The notes under the pieces: generated by a model | The model's database searches: none | What the model was told of the DNA's origin: nothing | What the model saw: the letters and a program-made list of their open reading frames with translations, nothing else | In this document: in pieces, positions 1-9,328 of the stretch | Position numbering within the stretch: position 1 is the stretch's first letter | How the letters are laid out: every line of letters begins with the position of its first letter | Assembly: GCF_014203715.1 (NCBI RefSeq) | Contig: NZ_JACHJP010000008.1 | Location: forward strand, 292,856 to 356,855 | DNA length: 64,000 nt | Direction: 5' to 3' | Origin: Streptosporangium saharense | GTDB taxonomy: Bacteria; Actinomycetota; Actinomycetes; Streptosporangiales; Streptosporangiaceae | Position numbers and translations under genes: made by a program

Positions 1-1430
1 TCTCGGGATTCCTCCTGCTCGGCATCGGCGACGCCAACGTGGCGCTGCCGGCGATCGCCGACGCGCTGCACATCGGCCCGACCAGCCTCCAGCTTGTCTC
101 GGCGGGCTATGTCGTGACCTTCGGCCTCACCCTCGTGCCCTTCGGGCGCCTGGGGGACCAGGGCCACCGGCGCAGGTTGATCTTCATCGGCCTTTCGGTC
201 TACGTCGTCTCCAGCCTCGTCTGCGGCCTCGCCGCGGACTGGCGGACGCTCATCGCGGGACGCGTCCTGCTCGGCGTCTCGGCCGGGATCCTCATGCCGC
301 AGACGATCGGCGTGATCCAGCAGCTTTTCAGCGGTGCCGAGCGGGGCAGGGCCTTCGCCGACTACGGCGTGATGACCGCCATCGCGACCGCGCTGGGACC
401 GAGCGTCGGCGGCCTGCTCGTGACCCTGGGCGGGCAGGCCCAGGGGTGGCGGTGGATCTTCCTGATGAACGTCCCCATCGGTGTCGCGCTGTTCGCCGCG
501 GGCCTCCGCTACCTGCCCAGGACCCAGCCGGTCGCCGCGACCGCCAACCGCAGCCTCGACCCGTTCGGCGCCGTGCTTCTCGGCGTCACCGTGCTCCTCG
601 TGCTGTATCCACTCGTGCTGACCACCGGCCTGCCGGGCGACAGCGCGGCGCGGTGGTACACGCTCCTCCCCGCCGCCGTCTTCGGCGTGCTGTTCTGGCG
701 GTGGGAACGCCGCTACGCGCGCCGGGGCTCGCTTCCGCTGCTGGACGGGGACCTGCTGCGTACCCGGTCGTACCGGATCGCGATGCTCGTCGCCGCGTCG
801 TGGCTGGCCACCGGGCCCGCGGTGAGCCTGGTGCTGATGCTCTACCTTCAGTTGGCGCTCGGACTCTCCCCGGTCCTCGCCGCCCTGGTCCTGCTGCCGT
901 CCGCCGCGGCCTCCGCCTTCGGCGCGCGCTGGGCGGCGCGGCGCGTGCTGCTCAGGGGCCGGGTCATCACGCTGACCGGGCTGTTCATGTCCGCCGGAGG
1001 CATCCTCGTCTCCGCCCTGGCCGCGAACCTCCTGCCGCCCCACCCCGCGATAGCCGTGATCACGGTGGCGCAGGTCCTCAACGGAGTGGGCAACGGCATG
1101 GTGATCTCACCGAACCACGTGCTGCTGCTGATCGACGTGCCGAAGGAGAAGGGCGGCCTCGCCGCCTCGATCGGCCATCTGACACAGCGCATCGGCAACT
1201 CGCTCGGCGTGGCGGCCACCTCGGCGGCCTTCTACGCCGTGATCTACGGCCAGGCGGGGGGCCTGACGAACGCGCGGCGGTCCACCTACGACAGCGCCCT
1301 CACCGCCGGGGTGGTCACCGCCGGGATCTTCTTCGTGCTCGCCGTGTGGGCCTCGGTGGTGGACCTCCTCCGGATGCGGCGAGCACGCGCGGTCCCGCCA
1401 TCGGCCGCACTGGCCACCCCCCTGAAGTGA
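1..1430 (+). CDS. MFS transporter, DHA2-like (5' partial)
   Basis: Major facilitator drug/proton antiporter in the inner membrane. The frame is open to base 3, so the real start lies outside the window; what remains covers most of a protein of the usual 14-helix DHA2 (EmrB/QacA) type. Visible are many hydrophobic segments, a motif-A-like loop (GRLGDQGHRRR, about residues 44-54 of the visible part) and the NVPIG motif after helix 5. The first visible residues resemble the end of helix 1 (ANVALPAIA). It ends 34 bases before the monooxygenase operon and reads the same way, so it probably exports the substrate, a product or a toxic analogue. Substrate unknown. Confidence 0.9.
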   Translation, partial: SGFLLLGIGDANVALPAIADALHIGPTSLQLVSAGYVVTFGLTLVPFGRLGDQGHRRRLIFIGLSVYVVSSLVCGLAADWRTLIAGRVLLGVSAGILMPQTIGVIQQLFSGAERGRAFADYGVMTAIATALGPSVGGLLVTLGGQAQGWRWIFLMNVPIGVALFAAGLRYLPRTQPVAATANRSLDPFGAVLLGVTVLLVLYPLVLTTGLPGDSAARWYTLLPAAVFGVLFWRWERRYARRGSLPLLDGDLLRTRSYRIAMLVAASWLATGPAVSLVLMLYLQLALGLSPVLAALVLLPSAAASAFGARWAARRVLLRGRVITLTGLFMSAGGILVSALAANLLPPHPAIAVITVAQVLNGVGNGMVISPNHVLLLIDVPKEKGGLAASIGHLTQRIGNSLGVAATSAAFYAVIYGQAGGLTNARRSTYDSALTAGVVTAGIFFVLAVWASVVDLLRMRRARAVPPSAALATPLK

Positions 1431-1464
1431 TCGACGAAGCAGGAAACGAGCAAGGAGTGCAAGC

Positions 1465-2862
1465 GTGAGTGAGAAGCGTCAGGTGAAGCTGGGGCACTCG
1501 ATCTGGCCGGAAGGGCGCCACGGCACGGGCTGGCGGCGCCGTCGCCACCACAAGGTGCTTGAGGGCGACCCGGACTTCTACCGGGCGACGGCGCAGACCG
1601 CCGAACGAGGGCTGTTCGACTACTTCTTCCTCGGCAACGGCGAGGCTGCCCGGCTGCCCGGCAAACCGGGACCCGGCAACCGGGAGTGGTCGGCGGACAC
1701 GGCGGCCAACGGCGTGGTGAACATCGCCGACGGCGAGCACTACTGGACCCCCAACGGCCTGTTCAAGCTCGACAGCTTCACCGCCAACGCCTACGTCGCG
1801 GCGCTGACGTCGCACATCGGGCTGGTCTCGACGTTCAACACGACCTACCAGCATCCGTTCAACGTGGCCCGGCAGACCGCCACCCTCGACCACCTCAGCC
1901 GGGGCCGCGCCGCGATCAACATCGTGACCGGGCGCAGCGACGACGCGGCGCGTAACTACGGGTTCGAGGAACAGCCCGACGGCGACGCCCGGTGGGACCG
2001 CGCCGAGGAGTTCGTCCAGATCCTCTGGTCGCTGTGGGACGGCTGGCAGGACGGCTGGTACGTCGGAGACCGGGAGGGCGGGCGGTTCCTCGACCTCGAC
2101 AAGATCCACCCGACCGCCTTCCGCGGCAAGCACTTCAGCGTCGAGGGACCGCTCAACATCCCGCCGTCCCCGCAGCGCCGTCCGCCGCTGATCGTGGCCG
2201 GCACGTCCCAGCGGTCGTTCGAGTTCGGCGCCAAGTATGCCGACGTCCGCTTCATCCCCTTCGCCGACAAGCAGGCCGAGTACTACCGGAAGCAGAAGGA
2301 ACTGGCCGCCCAGTACCACCGCGACCCGGACGACTACCACCTGCTGCCCGGCATCACCTTCTACGTGGACGAGACCTCGACCGCCGCCCACGCCAGGTTC
2401 CGCGAGATCCAGGACCTGTCCGTCGTGCCGTTCGACGCGGACGCGCTCGGGCGGGTGCTCGGCGTGGACCTCGGCGGGGCCGGGCCGTACGACAAGGTGA
2501 AGGACGTCGTGGACGTCGCCGCGCACCCCGGGTCCGCCTGGCTGGTGAAGGACGCGTTCCTCGGCTTCGGGGACGAGGACATCACGCTCGCCGACCTCGA
2601 CCACTTCGTCGCCAACGGCCCCGCCAACCAGGTGCCGGTCGTCGGTTCCGGGCAGGAGGTGGCCGACTGGATCGAGGAGAACTTCGAGGACCGCAAGCTC
2701 GACGGCGTCGTGGTCTTCCCGCCCTACCAGCCGGGCTCGCTGGACGCGTTCGTCGACCTGGTGGTGCCTGAGCTGCAACGACGCGGTCTTTTCCGTACGG
2801 CCTACACCGGCACGACGTTCCGGGAGCACCTCGGCCCGTCTGCCACCGCGAAGACGGCCTGA
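1465..2862 (+). CDS. NtaA/SnaA/DszA-family FMNH2-dependent monooxygenase
   Basis: 465-aa bacterial-luciferase-like (LLM) monooxygenase of the nitrilotriacetate monooxygenase A / DszA / SnaA family, which uses reduced FMN from a separate reductase to oxidise C-N or C-S compounds. Family hallmarks are the early RGLFDYFFLGNGE segment, the ISFNTTYQHPF-like region (STFNTTYQHPFNVAR), the INIVTGRSDDAARNYG signature and the C-terminal GVVVFPPYQPGSLDAFVDLVVPEL stretch. GTG start chosen because AAGGAG precedes it. Length is normal for the family. First of four oxidoreductases in one operon. The exact substrate cannot be read from sequence; the rhodanese at the operon end favours an organosulfur compound. 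Confidence 0.88.
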   Translation: MSEKRQVKLGHSIWPEGRHGTGWRRRRHHKVLEGDPDFYRATAQTAERGLFDYFFLGNGEAARLPGKPGPGNREWSADTAANGVVNIADGEHYWTPNGLFKLDSFTANAYVAALTSHIGLVSTFNTTYQHPFNVARQTATLDHLSRGRAAINIVTGRSDDAARNYGFEEQPDGDARWDRAEEFVQILWSLWDGWQDGWYVGDREGGRFLDLDKIHPTAFRGKHFSVEGPLNIPPSPQRRPPLIVAGTSQRSFEFGAKYADVRFIPFADKQAEYYRKQKELAAQYHRDPDDYHLLPGITFYVDETSTAAHARFREIQDLSVVPFDADALGRVLGVDLGGAGPYDKVKDVVDVAAHPGSAWLVKDAFLGFGDEDITLADLDHFVANGPANQVPVVGSGQEVADWIEENFEDRKLDGVVVFPPYQPGSLDAFVDLVVPELQRRGLFRTAYTGTTFREHLGPSATAKTA

Positions 2863-2871
2863 GGTCCCCCG

Positions 2872-3879
2872 ATGGAGATCGGGATCTTCAGCACCGGCAA
2901 CCTCGCCGGAGACCCGTCGGTCGGGGCGACCACCACCGAACGCCTGCGCGGTCTGGTGAGGCTCGCGCAGCGCGCGGAACAGGCTGGTTTCGATGTGTTC
3001 GCGGTAGGCGAGGCGCACAAACCACCGGCGACCGTCAGCTCGCCCGCCGTACTGCTCGCCCATATCGCCGCGGTCACCTCGACCGTTCAGCTCTCGACGG
3101 CGGTCTCACTGATAACCGTCAACGACCCGGTCAGGCTCGCCGAGGACTACGCGACCGTGCAGCACCTGGCCGACGGGCGGCTCGGGCTGATGTTCGGCCG
3201 GGGTGTCGATCCCGGCATCTACCGCTGGTACGGCCTCGACCCCGCAGAGACCGTCGAGATCGCCTCGGAGCGCTACGACCTGTTCCGGCGGCTGTGGAGT
3301 GAGGAGAGCGTTGACTGGACGGGGAGGTACCGGCCGCCGCTTGAGGGGTTCACCGTCGTTCCGCGCCCGCTGACCGACCGGCTGCCGCTGGTGTGGCAGA
3401 CCTCGATCAGGACCAGGGCCCTCGTCGAACAGACAGCCCGCTACGGCGACGGCTTCTTCGCCAACTACGTGTTCTTCTCCGCGGAACAGGCGGCGCCGCA
3501 CGTGCGGTACTTCCGTGAGCGCTACGCGGCGTACGGCCACGGCACCGCGGAGTCCGCGCCGGTCGGCTCGGGTGCGAAGGTGCACGTCAGGCTCCGCTCC
3601 CAGGACGCGCTGCGCGAGTTCGAGGCGCAGGGCTACGACCTGTCCGCGTGGCCGTACGACACCCTCGACGAGGCGATCCGGCACAGCGCGCTGACCGTGG
3701 GCAGCCCGGCCCAGGTCCTGGACAAGATCGCCCATTTCCAGGAGCAGTACGGCGGCTACCGGCGGCAGCTCTTCTCCATCGACCTGCCCGGCGGCACCGT
3801 CGACCAGATGCTCGAACAGGTCGACCTCCTCGGGGAGCACGTCCTGCCGTCCCTGCGCGCGACTTACGCGCACGCCTGA
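2872..3879 (+). CDS. LLM-class flavin-dependent oxidoreductase
   Basis: 335-aa luciferase-like TIM-barrel oxidoreductase, from a different subgroup than its neighbours. Family features include GIFSTGNLAG at the N-terminus, FDVFAVGEAHKP, the AVSLITVNDPVRLAEDYATV segment and DGRLGLMFGRGVDP. ATG start 9 bases after the upstream stop, so probably translationally coupled. Likely uses reduced FMN or F420; the sequence does not decide which. It sits between the NtaA-like protein and an FAD monooxygenase in the same operon and presumably oxidises the same compound or an intermediate. Confidence 0.87.
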   Translation: MEIGIFSTGNLAGDPSVGATTTERLRGLVRLAQRAEQAGFDVFAVGEAHKPPATVSSPAVLLAHIAAVTSTVQLSTAVSLITVNDPVRLAEDYATVQHLADGRLGLMFGRGVDPGIYRWYGLDPAETVEIASERYDLFRRLWSEESVDWTGRYRPPLEGFTVVPRPLTDRLPLVWQTSIRTRALVEQTARYGDGFFANYVFFSAEQAAPHVRYFRERYAAYGHGTAESAPVGSGAKVHVRLRSQDALREFEAQGYDLSAWPYDTLDEAIRHSALTVGSPAQVLDKIAHFQEQYGGYRRQLFSIDLPGGTVDQMLEQVDLLGEHVLPSLRATYAHA

Positions 3880-3909
3880 GTCGCAACCCCCTGAAAGGAA
3901 GCAGAAACG

Positions 3910-5373
3910 ATGAGCAAGCAAGATGACGTCGACCGGGCGGCACAGGAGTCGCTGCGCCTGCTCGGCGCCGACCCGGCCAACTGGGTCCTCCCGACCCCGG
4001 GCGTGGACCACGACGTCGCGGTCATCGGCGGCGGGCAGAGCGGCGTGACCATCGCGTTCGCGCTGCGCCGCGCCGGTGTCTCCAACGTCACCGTCCTTGA
4101 GGCCGCCGACCGGGCGACCACCGGCGTGTGGCGGACACGGGCGCGGATGAACACCCTGCGCACACCGAAGACGCGCTCAGGTCCCGAGCTTGGCAACCCG
4201 GCGCTCGGCTTCCAGGCCTGGTACGAGGGACTGTACGGCCAGGCCGCCTACCAGGCCATCGGACGCATCGCCCGTACCGACTGGGCCGACTACCTCGACT
4301 GGTTCCAGCGTCAGGTCGGCGTGGAGGTCCGCTACGGAACCAGGGTCGTGGACGTCGAGCCGGTCGAGGGCCTGCTGCGGCTGCACCTGGACACGGACGG
4401 ACGGCGGCACACCGAGGTGGTGCGCAAGCTCGTCCTCGCGAACGGTGTCGAGGGAACCGGCGGCCCGAGCATCCCCGCGATCTTCGAAGCGCTCCCGGAA
4501 CACCTGTACGCCCACACCGGCGACGAGATCGACTTCGCCGCGCTGAACGGTAAGAAGGTGGGCGTCCTGGGCGCCGCCACCTCCGCGCTCGACGCCGCCG
4601 CCGTCGCGCTGGAGTCCGGAGCCGACGAGGTGCACGTCTTCTCCTACCGCGCCGAGCTGGTCATCCAGCCCAGCGGCGGGAACGTGCCCAACCCCGGCGC
4701 GCAGGAGAACTTCCACCTGCAGCCAGACGCGGTGCGCTGGAAGAGCCGGTGGGCCCAGGCGAGCAAGGGTTCGACCAGCCCGCTGGACACCGTGCTGCGC
4801 GCGGTCGCCTTCCCCAACCTGCGGCTCCACTTCAACGCGCCCTGGACGTCGTTGCGCGCGGAGGACGGCAGGGCCGTCGTCGAGGCGGCCGACGGCACCC
4901 ACACCTACGACTTCGTGATCGCGGGAACCGGCTACCGGTACGACCCGCGCACCCGCCCCGAACTGCGGCGAATCGCCGAGGACGTGGCGCTGTGGCGGGA
5001 CGTGTACGACCCCCCGGCCGACCTCCGCTCCGAGGTCCTCGGCGCCTTCCCCTACCTGGGGAAGGGCTACGAACTGACCGAGCGGGTGCCCGGCTCGGCC
5101 CCGTGGCTGCGCGACATCCACCTGTTCAACGCCGCCGCGTCGCACAGCTTCGGCCGTCCGGTGGGGGACATCCCGAGCCTGCGGACCGGCGTGCCGCGCC
5201 TGGTCGAGGCGATCAGTCATGACCTTTTCTTCGCCGACCAGGGGCGGCCGAAGCCGGTCACCGCTGCCGCCGGGGAGTCCTTCGTCGAGCACTACGCCCA
5301 CGCCGTGTGGCGTCCCGACGCCGAGGGTGTCGGGGACGTCGAGGGTGTCGGGGTGGAGGCGACAGTCGGCTGA
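3910..5373 (+). CDS. FAD/NAD(P)-binding flavin monooxygenase
   Basis: 487-aa flavoprotein of the Baeyer-Villiger / flavin-containing monooxygenase type. An FAD-binding Rossmann motif is at about residues 36-60 (DVAVIGGGQSGVTIAFALRR) and a second nucleotide-binding fold at about 215-240 (KKVGVLGAATSALDAAA), where the usual GxGxxA is relaxed. Further typical elements are the W-R segment after the first fold (ATTGVWRTRARM) and the late ATG-like motif (FVIAGTGYRYDPR). A ribosome site AAAGGAAG precedes the ATG. Within the operon it could oxygenate a ketone, amine or sulfide intermediate. Function is inferred from fold only. Confidence 0.85.
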   Translation: MSKQDDVDRAAQESLRLLGADPANWVLPTPGVDHDVAVIGGGQSGVTIAFALRRAGVSNVTVLEAADRATTGVWRTRARMNTLRTPKTRSGPELGNPALGFQAWYEGLYGQAAYQAIGRIARTDWADYLDWFQRQVGVEVRYGTRVVDVEPVEGLLRLHLDTDGRRHTEVVRKLVLANGVEGTGGPSIPAIFEALPEHLYAHTGDEIDFAALNGKKVGVLGAATSALDAAAVALESGADEVHVFSYRAELVIQPSGGNVPNPGAQENFHLQPDAVRWKSRWAQASKGSTSPLDTVLRAVAFPNLRLHFNAPWTSLRAEDGRAVVEAADGTHTYDFVIAGTGYRYDPRTRPELRRIAEDVALWRDVYDPPADLRSEVLGAFPYLGKGYELTERVPGSAPWLRDIHLFNAAASHSFGRPVGDIPSLRTGVPRLVEAISHDLFFADQGRPKPVTAAAGESFVEHYAHAVWRPDAEGVGDVEGVGVEATVG

Positions 5374-5492
5374 GCCGACCGGGACCGGACGCCCACGACG
5401 CCACGCGGCCGGGCCGTACCGGACCTCGGACACTCGCCCGCTTCCGCGCGCCCGAACCACCATGACAATCCACCGACCGAGGCGGTACGACC

Positions 5493-6809
5493 ATGACGGA
5501 ACCCACCCGTGAACTGCATCTGAACCTGTTCGGCAACTGGTACGGCAACCACCGGGCCGCGTGGCGGCACCCCGGCGTCGATCCGCACCAGCTCTGGGAC
5601 ATCGACTTCAACATCCGTACCGCCAGAACTGCGGAGCGCGGGCTGTTCGACGCGGTGTTCTTCGCCGACGGACCGAATCTCGGCCCCGTGCAGCCGACCA
5701 GCGGACAGACCAAGCCCGAGCCGATCACGCTGCTGTCGGTGCTCGGCGCGGTCACCACCCACCTCGGGCTGGCCTCGACGGTGTCGACGACCTACTCCGA
5801 GCCGTACAACACGGCGCGGCAGATCGCCTCCCTCGACCTGCTCACCGGTGGCCGCGCCGGGTGGAACGCCGTGACCGGATCGAGTGCCGCGGCCGCGTCG
5901 AACTTCGGCCCGGCCTCCCACCCCGAGCACGCCCTGCGCTACGAGCGGTCTGAGGAGTTCCTCCAGATCGTCAAGGCGCTCTGGGAGAGCTGGGAACCGG
6001 GCGCGGTGATCGCCGACCAGGGCACCGGGGTGTTCCTGGACCCGGGCAAGGTGCACCGCGTCCCCTTCCGGGGCAGGCACTTCCAGATCGACGCGGTGTT
6101 CAACGTGCCCCGCTCCCCGCAGGGGCGGCCGCTCATCTTCCACGCGGGCGACTCCGACTTCGGCCGGTCGCAGGGCGCCCGTCACGCGGACGCCATCTTC
6201 ACAGCCCAGCCGACGATCGAGGCGGCGCGGGAGTTCTACCGCGACTTCAAGCGCCGGGTCGCCGAGGCGGGGCGGAACCCCGCGTACGCCCACGTCATGC
6301 CCGGCTACCTCGCCGTGGTCGGCAGCACGGAAGCGGAGGCGAAGGCCGCGTTCGACGAGCTGAACCGGTTGATCGACATCGAGGGAGCGATCGAGGAGGT
6401 CGCGCGCGGCGACGGGCTTGACGTGTCGGGTGTCGACCTCGACAGACCGATTCCGGACTCGCTGTGGGAGCACTCGATCGCGACCAGCACCTTCAGGAGC
6501 CGGGTCGAGGCGCTGCGCACCAAGGCGGCCGAGGCAAGGCTCACCGCCCGCCAGGTGATCGAGTGGGACATCGCGGCGCACGGCCACTACGTGTTCGTGG
6601 GGACGCCGGAGCAGGTCGCCGACGACATCGAACTGTGGTTCACCACCGGTGCCGCCGACGGATTCAACTACAAGGCGCCGACGTTCCCCGACGGTCTGGA
6701 GATCTTCGTCGACCACGTCGTGCCGCTGCTGCAGAAGAAAGGCGTCTACCGCAGGGAGTACACCGCGACGACGCTACGTGGCCACTACGGCCTGCCGTAC
6801 CCGAACTGA
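5493..6809 (+). CDS. NtaA/DmoA-family FMN-dependent monooxygenase
   Basis: 438-aa second member of the NtaA/DmoA/SnaA family in this operon. It carries the signature GWNAVTGSSAAAASNFG, the RGLFDAVFFADG segment and the C-terminal GFNYKAPTFPDGLEIFVDHVVPLL. It is clearly diverged from the copy at 1465-2862, so it is a paralogue, not a recent duplication. ATG start; 119 bases separate it from the previous gene, the largest gap in the operon, so an internal promoter is possible. Family members act on nitrilotriacetate, EDTA, dimethyl sulfide, dibenzothiophene sulfone and similar compounds. Confidence 0.88.
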   Translation: MTEPTRELHLNLFGNWYGNHRAAWRHPGVDPHQLWDIDFNIRTARTAERGLFDAVFFADGPNLGPVQPTSGQTKPEPITLLSVLGAVTTHLGLASTVSTTYSEPYNTARQIASLDLLTGGRAGWNAVTGSSAAAASNFGPASHPEHALRYERSEEFLQIVKALWESWEPGAVIADQGTGVFLDPGKVHRVPFRGRHFQIDAVFNVPRSPQGRPLIFHAGDSDFGRSQGARHADAIFTAQPTIEAAREFYRDFKRRVAEAGRNPAYAHVMPGYLAVVGSTEAEAKAAFDELNRLIDIEGAIEEVARGDGLDVSGVDLDRPIPDSLWEHSIATSTFRSRVEALRTKAAEARLTARQVIEWDIAAHGHYVFVGTPEQVADDIELWFTTGAADGFNYKAPTFPDGLEIFVDHVVPLLQKKGVYRREYTATTLRGHYGLPYPN

Positions 6810-6837
6810 GTGACCCCACCGAGATCGGAACCATGAC

Positions 6838-7791
6838 ATGACGACCCTTGCCGATGCCGGTCTGATCGACATCCACACCCACTACCGGCCGGTCGGCTGG
6901 CAGGTGCCGGGCGGCGAACGCCCCCGCCCTGTCGCCGGATTCGCCAAGGAGAAGCTGGAGAACCTTCCGGGGCTGGCCCAGGAGAGCATCGACGGCGGTG
7001 TCGGCCTGCGTGCCCTCAGCGCACCGGTCGAGCAGCTTTTCGGTCTGGACGGCCCGGTCGAGACGGCTGCGGTCAACACGGTGAACGAGTACCTCGCCGA
7101 CGCCGTCCGGGAACGGCCCGAGGTGTTCCTCGGCCTCGCCACGGTAGACGCCTTCTCCGGTGAGGCCGGGGCTGAGCAGACCCGCTACGCGATCGAGGAA
7201 CTCGGCCTGCACGGCATCGTGCTCGACTCCTCGCGCGACGACCGGTTCCTCAGCTCGCCCGAGGCGTTCCCGACCCTGGAACTGGCCGCCCGGCTCGGCG
7301 TTCCCGTCTTCGTGCACCCGGTGGCGGCGCCACAGGCGGAGGCACTGGTGAAGGCCGCGGGACGTCCCGGCAACTCGATCGGCCGCGGCCTGCAGAACGG
7401 CGCGAGTTTCCTGTCGGCCCTTCATGCCGACCTGCCGACCCGGCTGCCCGACCTGCACCTGGTGTTCACGGCGCTGGGCAGCGGCGCGCTGTACTTCGTC
7501 ACCGAGGAGCTGGCGGCCTACCGGCAGAGATCCGCGGACGGCGCCCCCGCGAACATCTACTTCGACACGACACGGCTCAACCCGTGGCTGATCCGCTACT
7601 ACGCCGACGTCATCGGCGTCGAGAGGATCATCGTCGGCAGCGACTGGCCGGGCCGCCCGATCTCCGCCGAACTGGTGCGCGACGCCCTGGACACCGCCGG
7701 GTTCGACCCGGCCGCTCAGGAGCGGATCCGCGTCGGCAACGCCCGTCGGCTCTTCGAACTGCGCGCCGCGAAGAACGCGGAAGCCGCCTGA
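6838..7791 (+). CDS. Amidohydrolase-family metal-dependent hydrolase
   Basis: 317-aa TIM-barrel hydrolase of the amidohydrolase 2 type (ACMSD/isatin hydrolase-like superfamily). Metal ligands are visible: the N-terminal DIHTHYRP (about residues 10-17), VFVHPVA (about 157-163) and GSDWPGRP (about 267-274) with the late catalytic Asp. Start is the ATG 28 bases after the monooxygenase stop. In the operon it could hydrolyse or decarboxylate the oxygenated product. Substrate unknown. Confidence 0.85.
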   Translation: MTTLADAGLIDIHTHYRPVGWQVPGGERPRPVAGFAKEKLENLPGLAQESIDGGVGLRALSAPVEQLFGLDGPVETAAVNTVNEYLADAVRERPEVFLGLATVDAFSGEAGAEQTRYAIEELGLHGIVLDSSRDDRFLSSPEAFPTLELAARLGVPVFVHPVAAPQAEALVKAAGRPGNSIGRGLQNGASFLSALHADLPTRLPDLHLVFTALGSGALYFVTEELAAYRQRSADGAPANIYFDTTRLNPWLIRYYADVIGVERIIVGSDWPGRPISAELVRDALDTAGFDPAAQERIRVGNARRLFELRAAKNAEAA

Positions 7792-7827
7792 ATCCCCATC
7801 GTCGAGAGAAAGCACGAGAAAACCACC

Positions 7828-8625
7828 ATGACCGCGACGTCCCCGGTGATCACCGCCGAGAAACTGCGCCACAAACTGGCAGACGGCGAGAAGGTCGTCC
7901 TGCTGGAGATCCGCCGTGAGCTGGACCCCGACCAGGAGGAGCCCGGGCGGCTGCCCGGTGCGCACGTCGTCGAGTTGGTGTCCCAGCTCGCCGGTCGGCG
8001 CCACGAGGGGTCGGGCAACAACCCGTTGCCGGGCGAGGAACAGATCCAGGAGTCGGTACGCCGCTGGGGCATCGACGAGGACTCGACAGTCGTCGTGTAC
8101 ACCCGCGAGAACCCGGCCATCGCCACCCGCGCCTGGTGGACGCTGAGGTGGGCGGGGGTCCCGGACGTGCGCTACCTCGACGGCGGCGTCGCCGCCTGGC
8201 AGGCCGCCGACGGCCCGCTCAGCACCGACCCGCCCAAGGACGGCGACGGCGCCTTCGTCGTCAGGGTGGGGTCCCTTCCCACCCTCGACGCGGAGCAGGC
8301 CGCCGCGCTCGCCCGCTCCGGCGTGCTGCTCGACGCCCGCCCGGAGGCCGCCTACGCCGACGGGCACATCCCCGGCGCGCTGAGCCTGCCGAGCGCGGTC
8401 AACCTCGGCGCGGACGGGCTGCTGAGGAGTGACGACGACCTGCGCGCCCGGTATGTCTCCCTCGGCGCCGACGGCGAGCGGCCCCTCGGCGTCTACTGCG
8501 GCGGTGGCGTCGGCGCCACGTTCGACATCCTCGCCCTCACCAAACTCGGCATCCCCGCCGCCCTGTATCCCGGCTCCTGGTCGGCCTGGACCTCCGACCC
8601 GGCCCGCCCCGTCGAACAGGGCTGA
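7828..8625 (+). CDS. Two-domain rhodanese sulfurtransferase
   Basis: 265-aa thiosulfate/3-mercaptopyruvate sulfurtransferase-like protein with two rhodanese folds. The N-terminal domain lacks a cysteine in the active loop (VYTRENPAIATRAW) and should be inactive; the C-terminal domain has the loop YCGGGVGAT with Cys224 as likely sulfur carrier and ends with the usual LYPGSWSAWTSDPARPV. Last gene of the operon, 36 bases after the amidohydrolase with an AGAGAAAG ribosome-site-like stretch. It is the strongest hint that the pathway handles reduced sulfur, such as sulfite or sulfide released from an organosulfur substrate. Confidence 0.88.
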   Translation: MTATSPVITAEKLRHKLADGEKVVLLEIRRELDPDQEEPGRLPGAHVVELVSQLAGRRHEGSGNNPLPGEEQIQESVRRWGIDEDSTVVVYTRENPAIATRAWWTLRWAGVPDVRYLDGGVAAWQAADGPLSTDPPKDGDGAFVVRVGSLPTLDAEQAAALARSGVLLDARPEAAYADGHIPGALSLPSAVNLGADGLLRSDDDLRARYVSLGADGERPLGVYCGGGVGATFDILALTKLGIPAALYPGSWSAWTSDPARPVEQG

Positions 8626-8665
8626 CCTCGGCGCGAGCACGTTGACCAACCGGACGACCGGTGTC

Positions 8666-9328
8666 TCAGGCGAGACCCGCGTCGTGGGCGAGAAGTGCGA
8701 TCTGGGTGCGGTTGTCCAGGTCGAGCTTGGTGAGGATGTTGGAGACGTGGCTCTTCACCGTCGTGATGCCCATGGCGAGTTCGGTGGCGATGTCGGCGTT
8801 CGTCCTGCCCCGCGCGATGGCGAGGGCCACCTCGTGCTCTCGCGGGGTGAGGGTGGCCAGTACGGCACGGGCCCGTTCGTAGGCGTCGGTATGGGCGAGC
8901 GTGCGCTCGACCAGCCGCCGGGTGACGCCGGGGGACAGGATCGGATCGCCCGCCGCGACCCGGGTGACCGCCTCGACGATGAGCGCGGGCGAGGTGTCCT
9001 TGAGCAGGAACCCGCTGGCGCCCGCGCGCAGCGCGTGCAGGATGTTCTCGTCGGTGTCGAAGGTCGTCAGCACGATCACCTCCGGTGGCCGCGCGCGGGC
9101 GCGCAGCCGACGGGTGGCGGTGATGCCGTCAACCCGCGGCATCCGCAGGTCCATGAGGACGACGTCGGGGGCGTGGGCGTCGGTCGCGGCGATGGCCTCC
9201 TGGCCGTTGGACGCCTCCCCGACGACGGTGATGCCCGCGGTGCCGTCCAGCATCATGGACAGCCCGGCGCGGACCAGGGCGTCGTCGTCGACCAGAAGCA
9301 CGCGGATCACCCGGGCCATGGTAGCCAC
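8666..9328 (-). CDS. NarL/LuxR-family response regulator
   Basis: About 220-aa cytoplasmic response regulator: receiver domain with acidic pocket DDDALVRAG and phospho-acceptor Asp in VVLMDLRMPRVDG, switch Thr in VLTTFDTDE, Lys in GFLLKDTS, then a LuxR-type helix-turn-helix (LTPREHEVALAIARGRTNADIATEL). A GTG at 9328 (preceded by AGGA) or an ATG at 9319 may be the start. It overlaps the 3' end of the kinase gene by about 20 bases, a typical coupled two-component pair. Target genes unknown; the nearest candidate is the membrane protein at 10545. Confidence 0.92.
   Translation of the reverse strand: MATMARVIRVLLVDDDALVRAGLSMMLDGTAGITVVGEASNGQEAIAATDAHAPDVVLMDLRMPRVDGITATRRLRARARPPEVIVLTTFDTDENILHALRAGASGFLLKDTSPALIVEAVTRVAAGDPILSPGVTRRLVERTLAHTDAYERARAVLATLTPREHEVALAIARGRTNADIATELAMGITTVKSHVSNILTKLDLDNRTQIALLAHDAGLA

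Noticed and set aside
1..1464. Sulfur riboswitch (SAM or similar) before the organosulfur operon
   Set aside because: The MFS gene runs to within 34 bases of the first monooxygenase, leaving no room; anything upstream of the MFS gene is outside the window.
1315..3063. Long minus-strand open frames under the operon (for example 582 codons)
   Set aside because: Antisense of clear monooxygenase genes; Val/Gly/Arg-rich composition typical of high-GC shadow frames.
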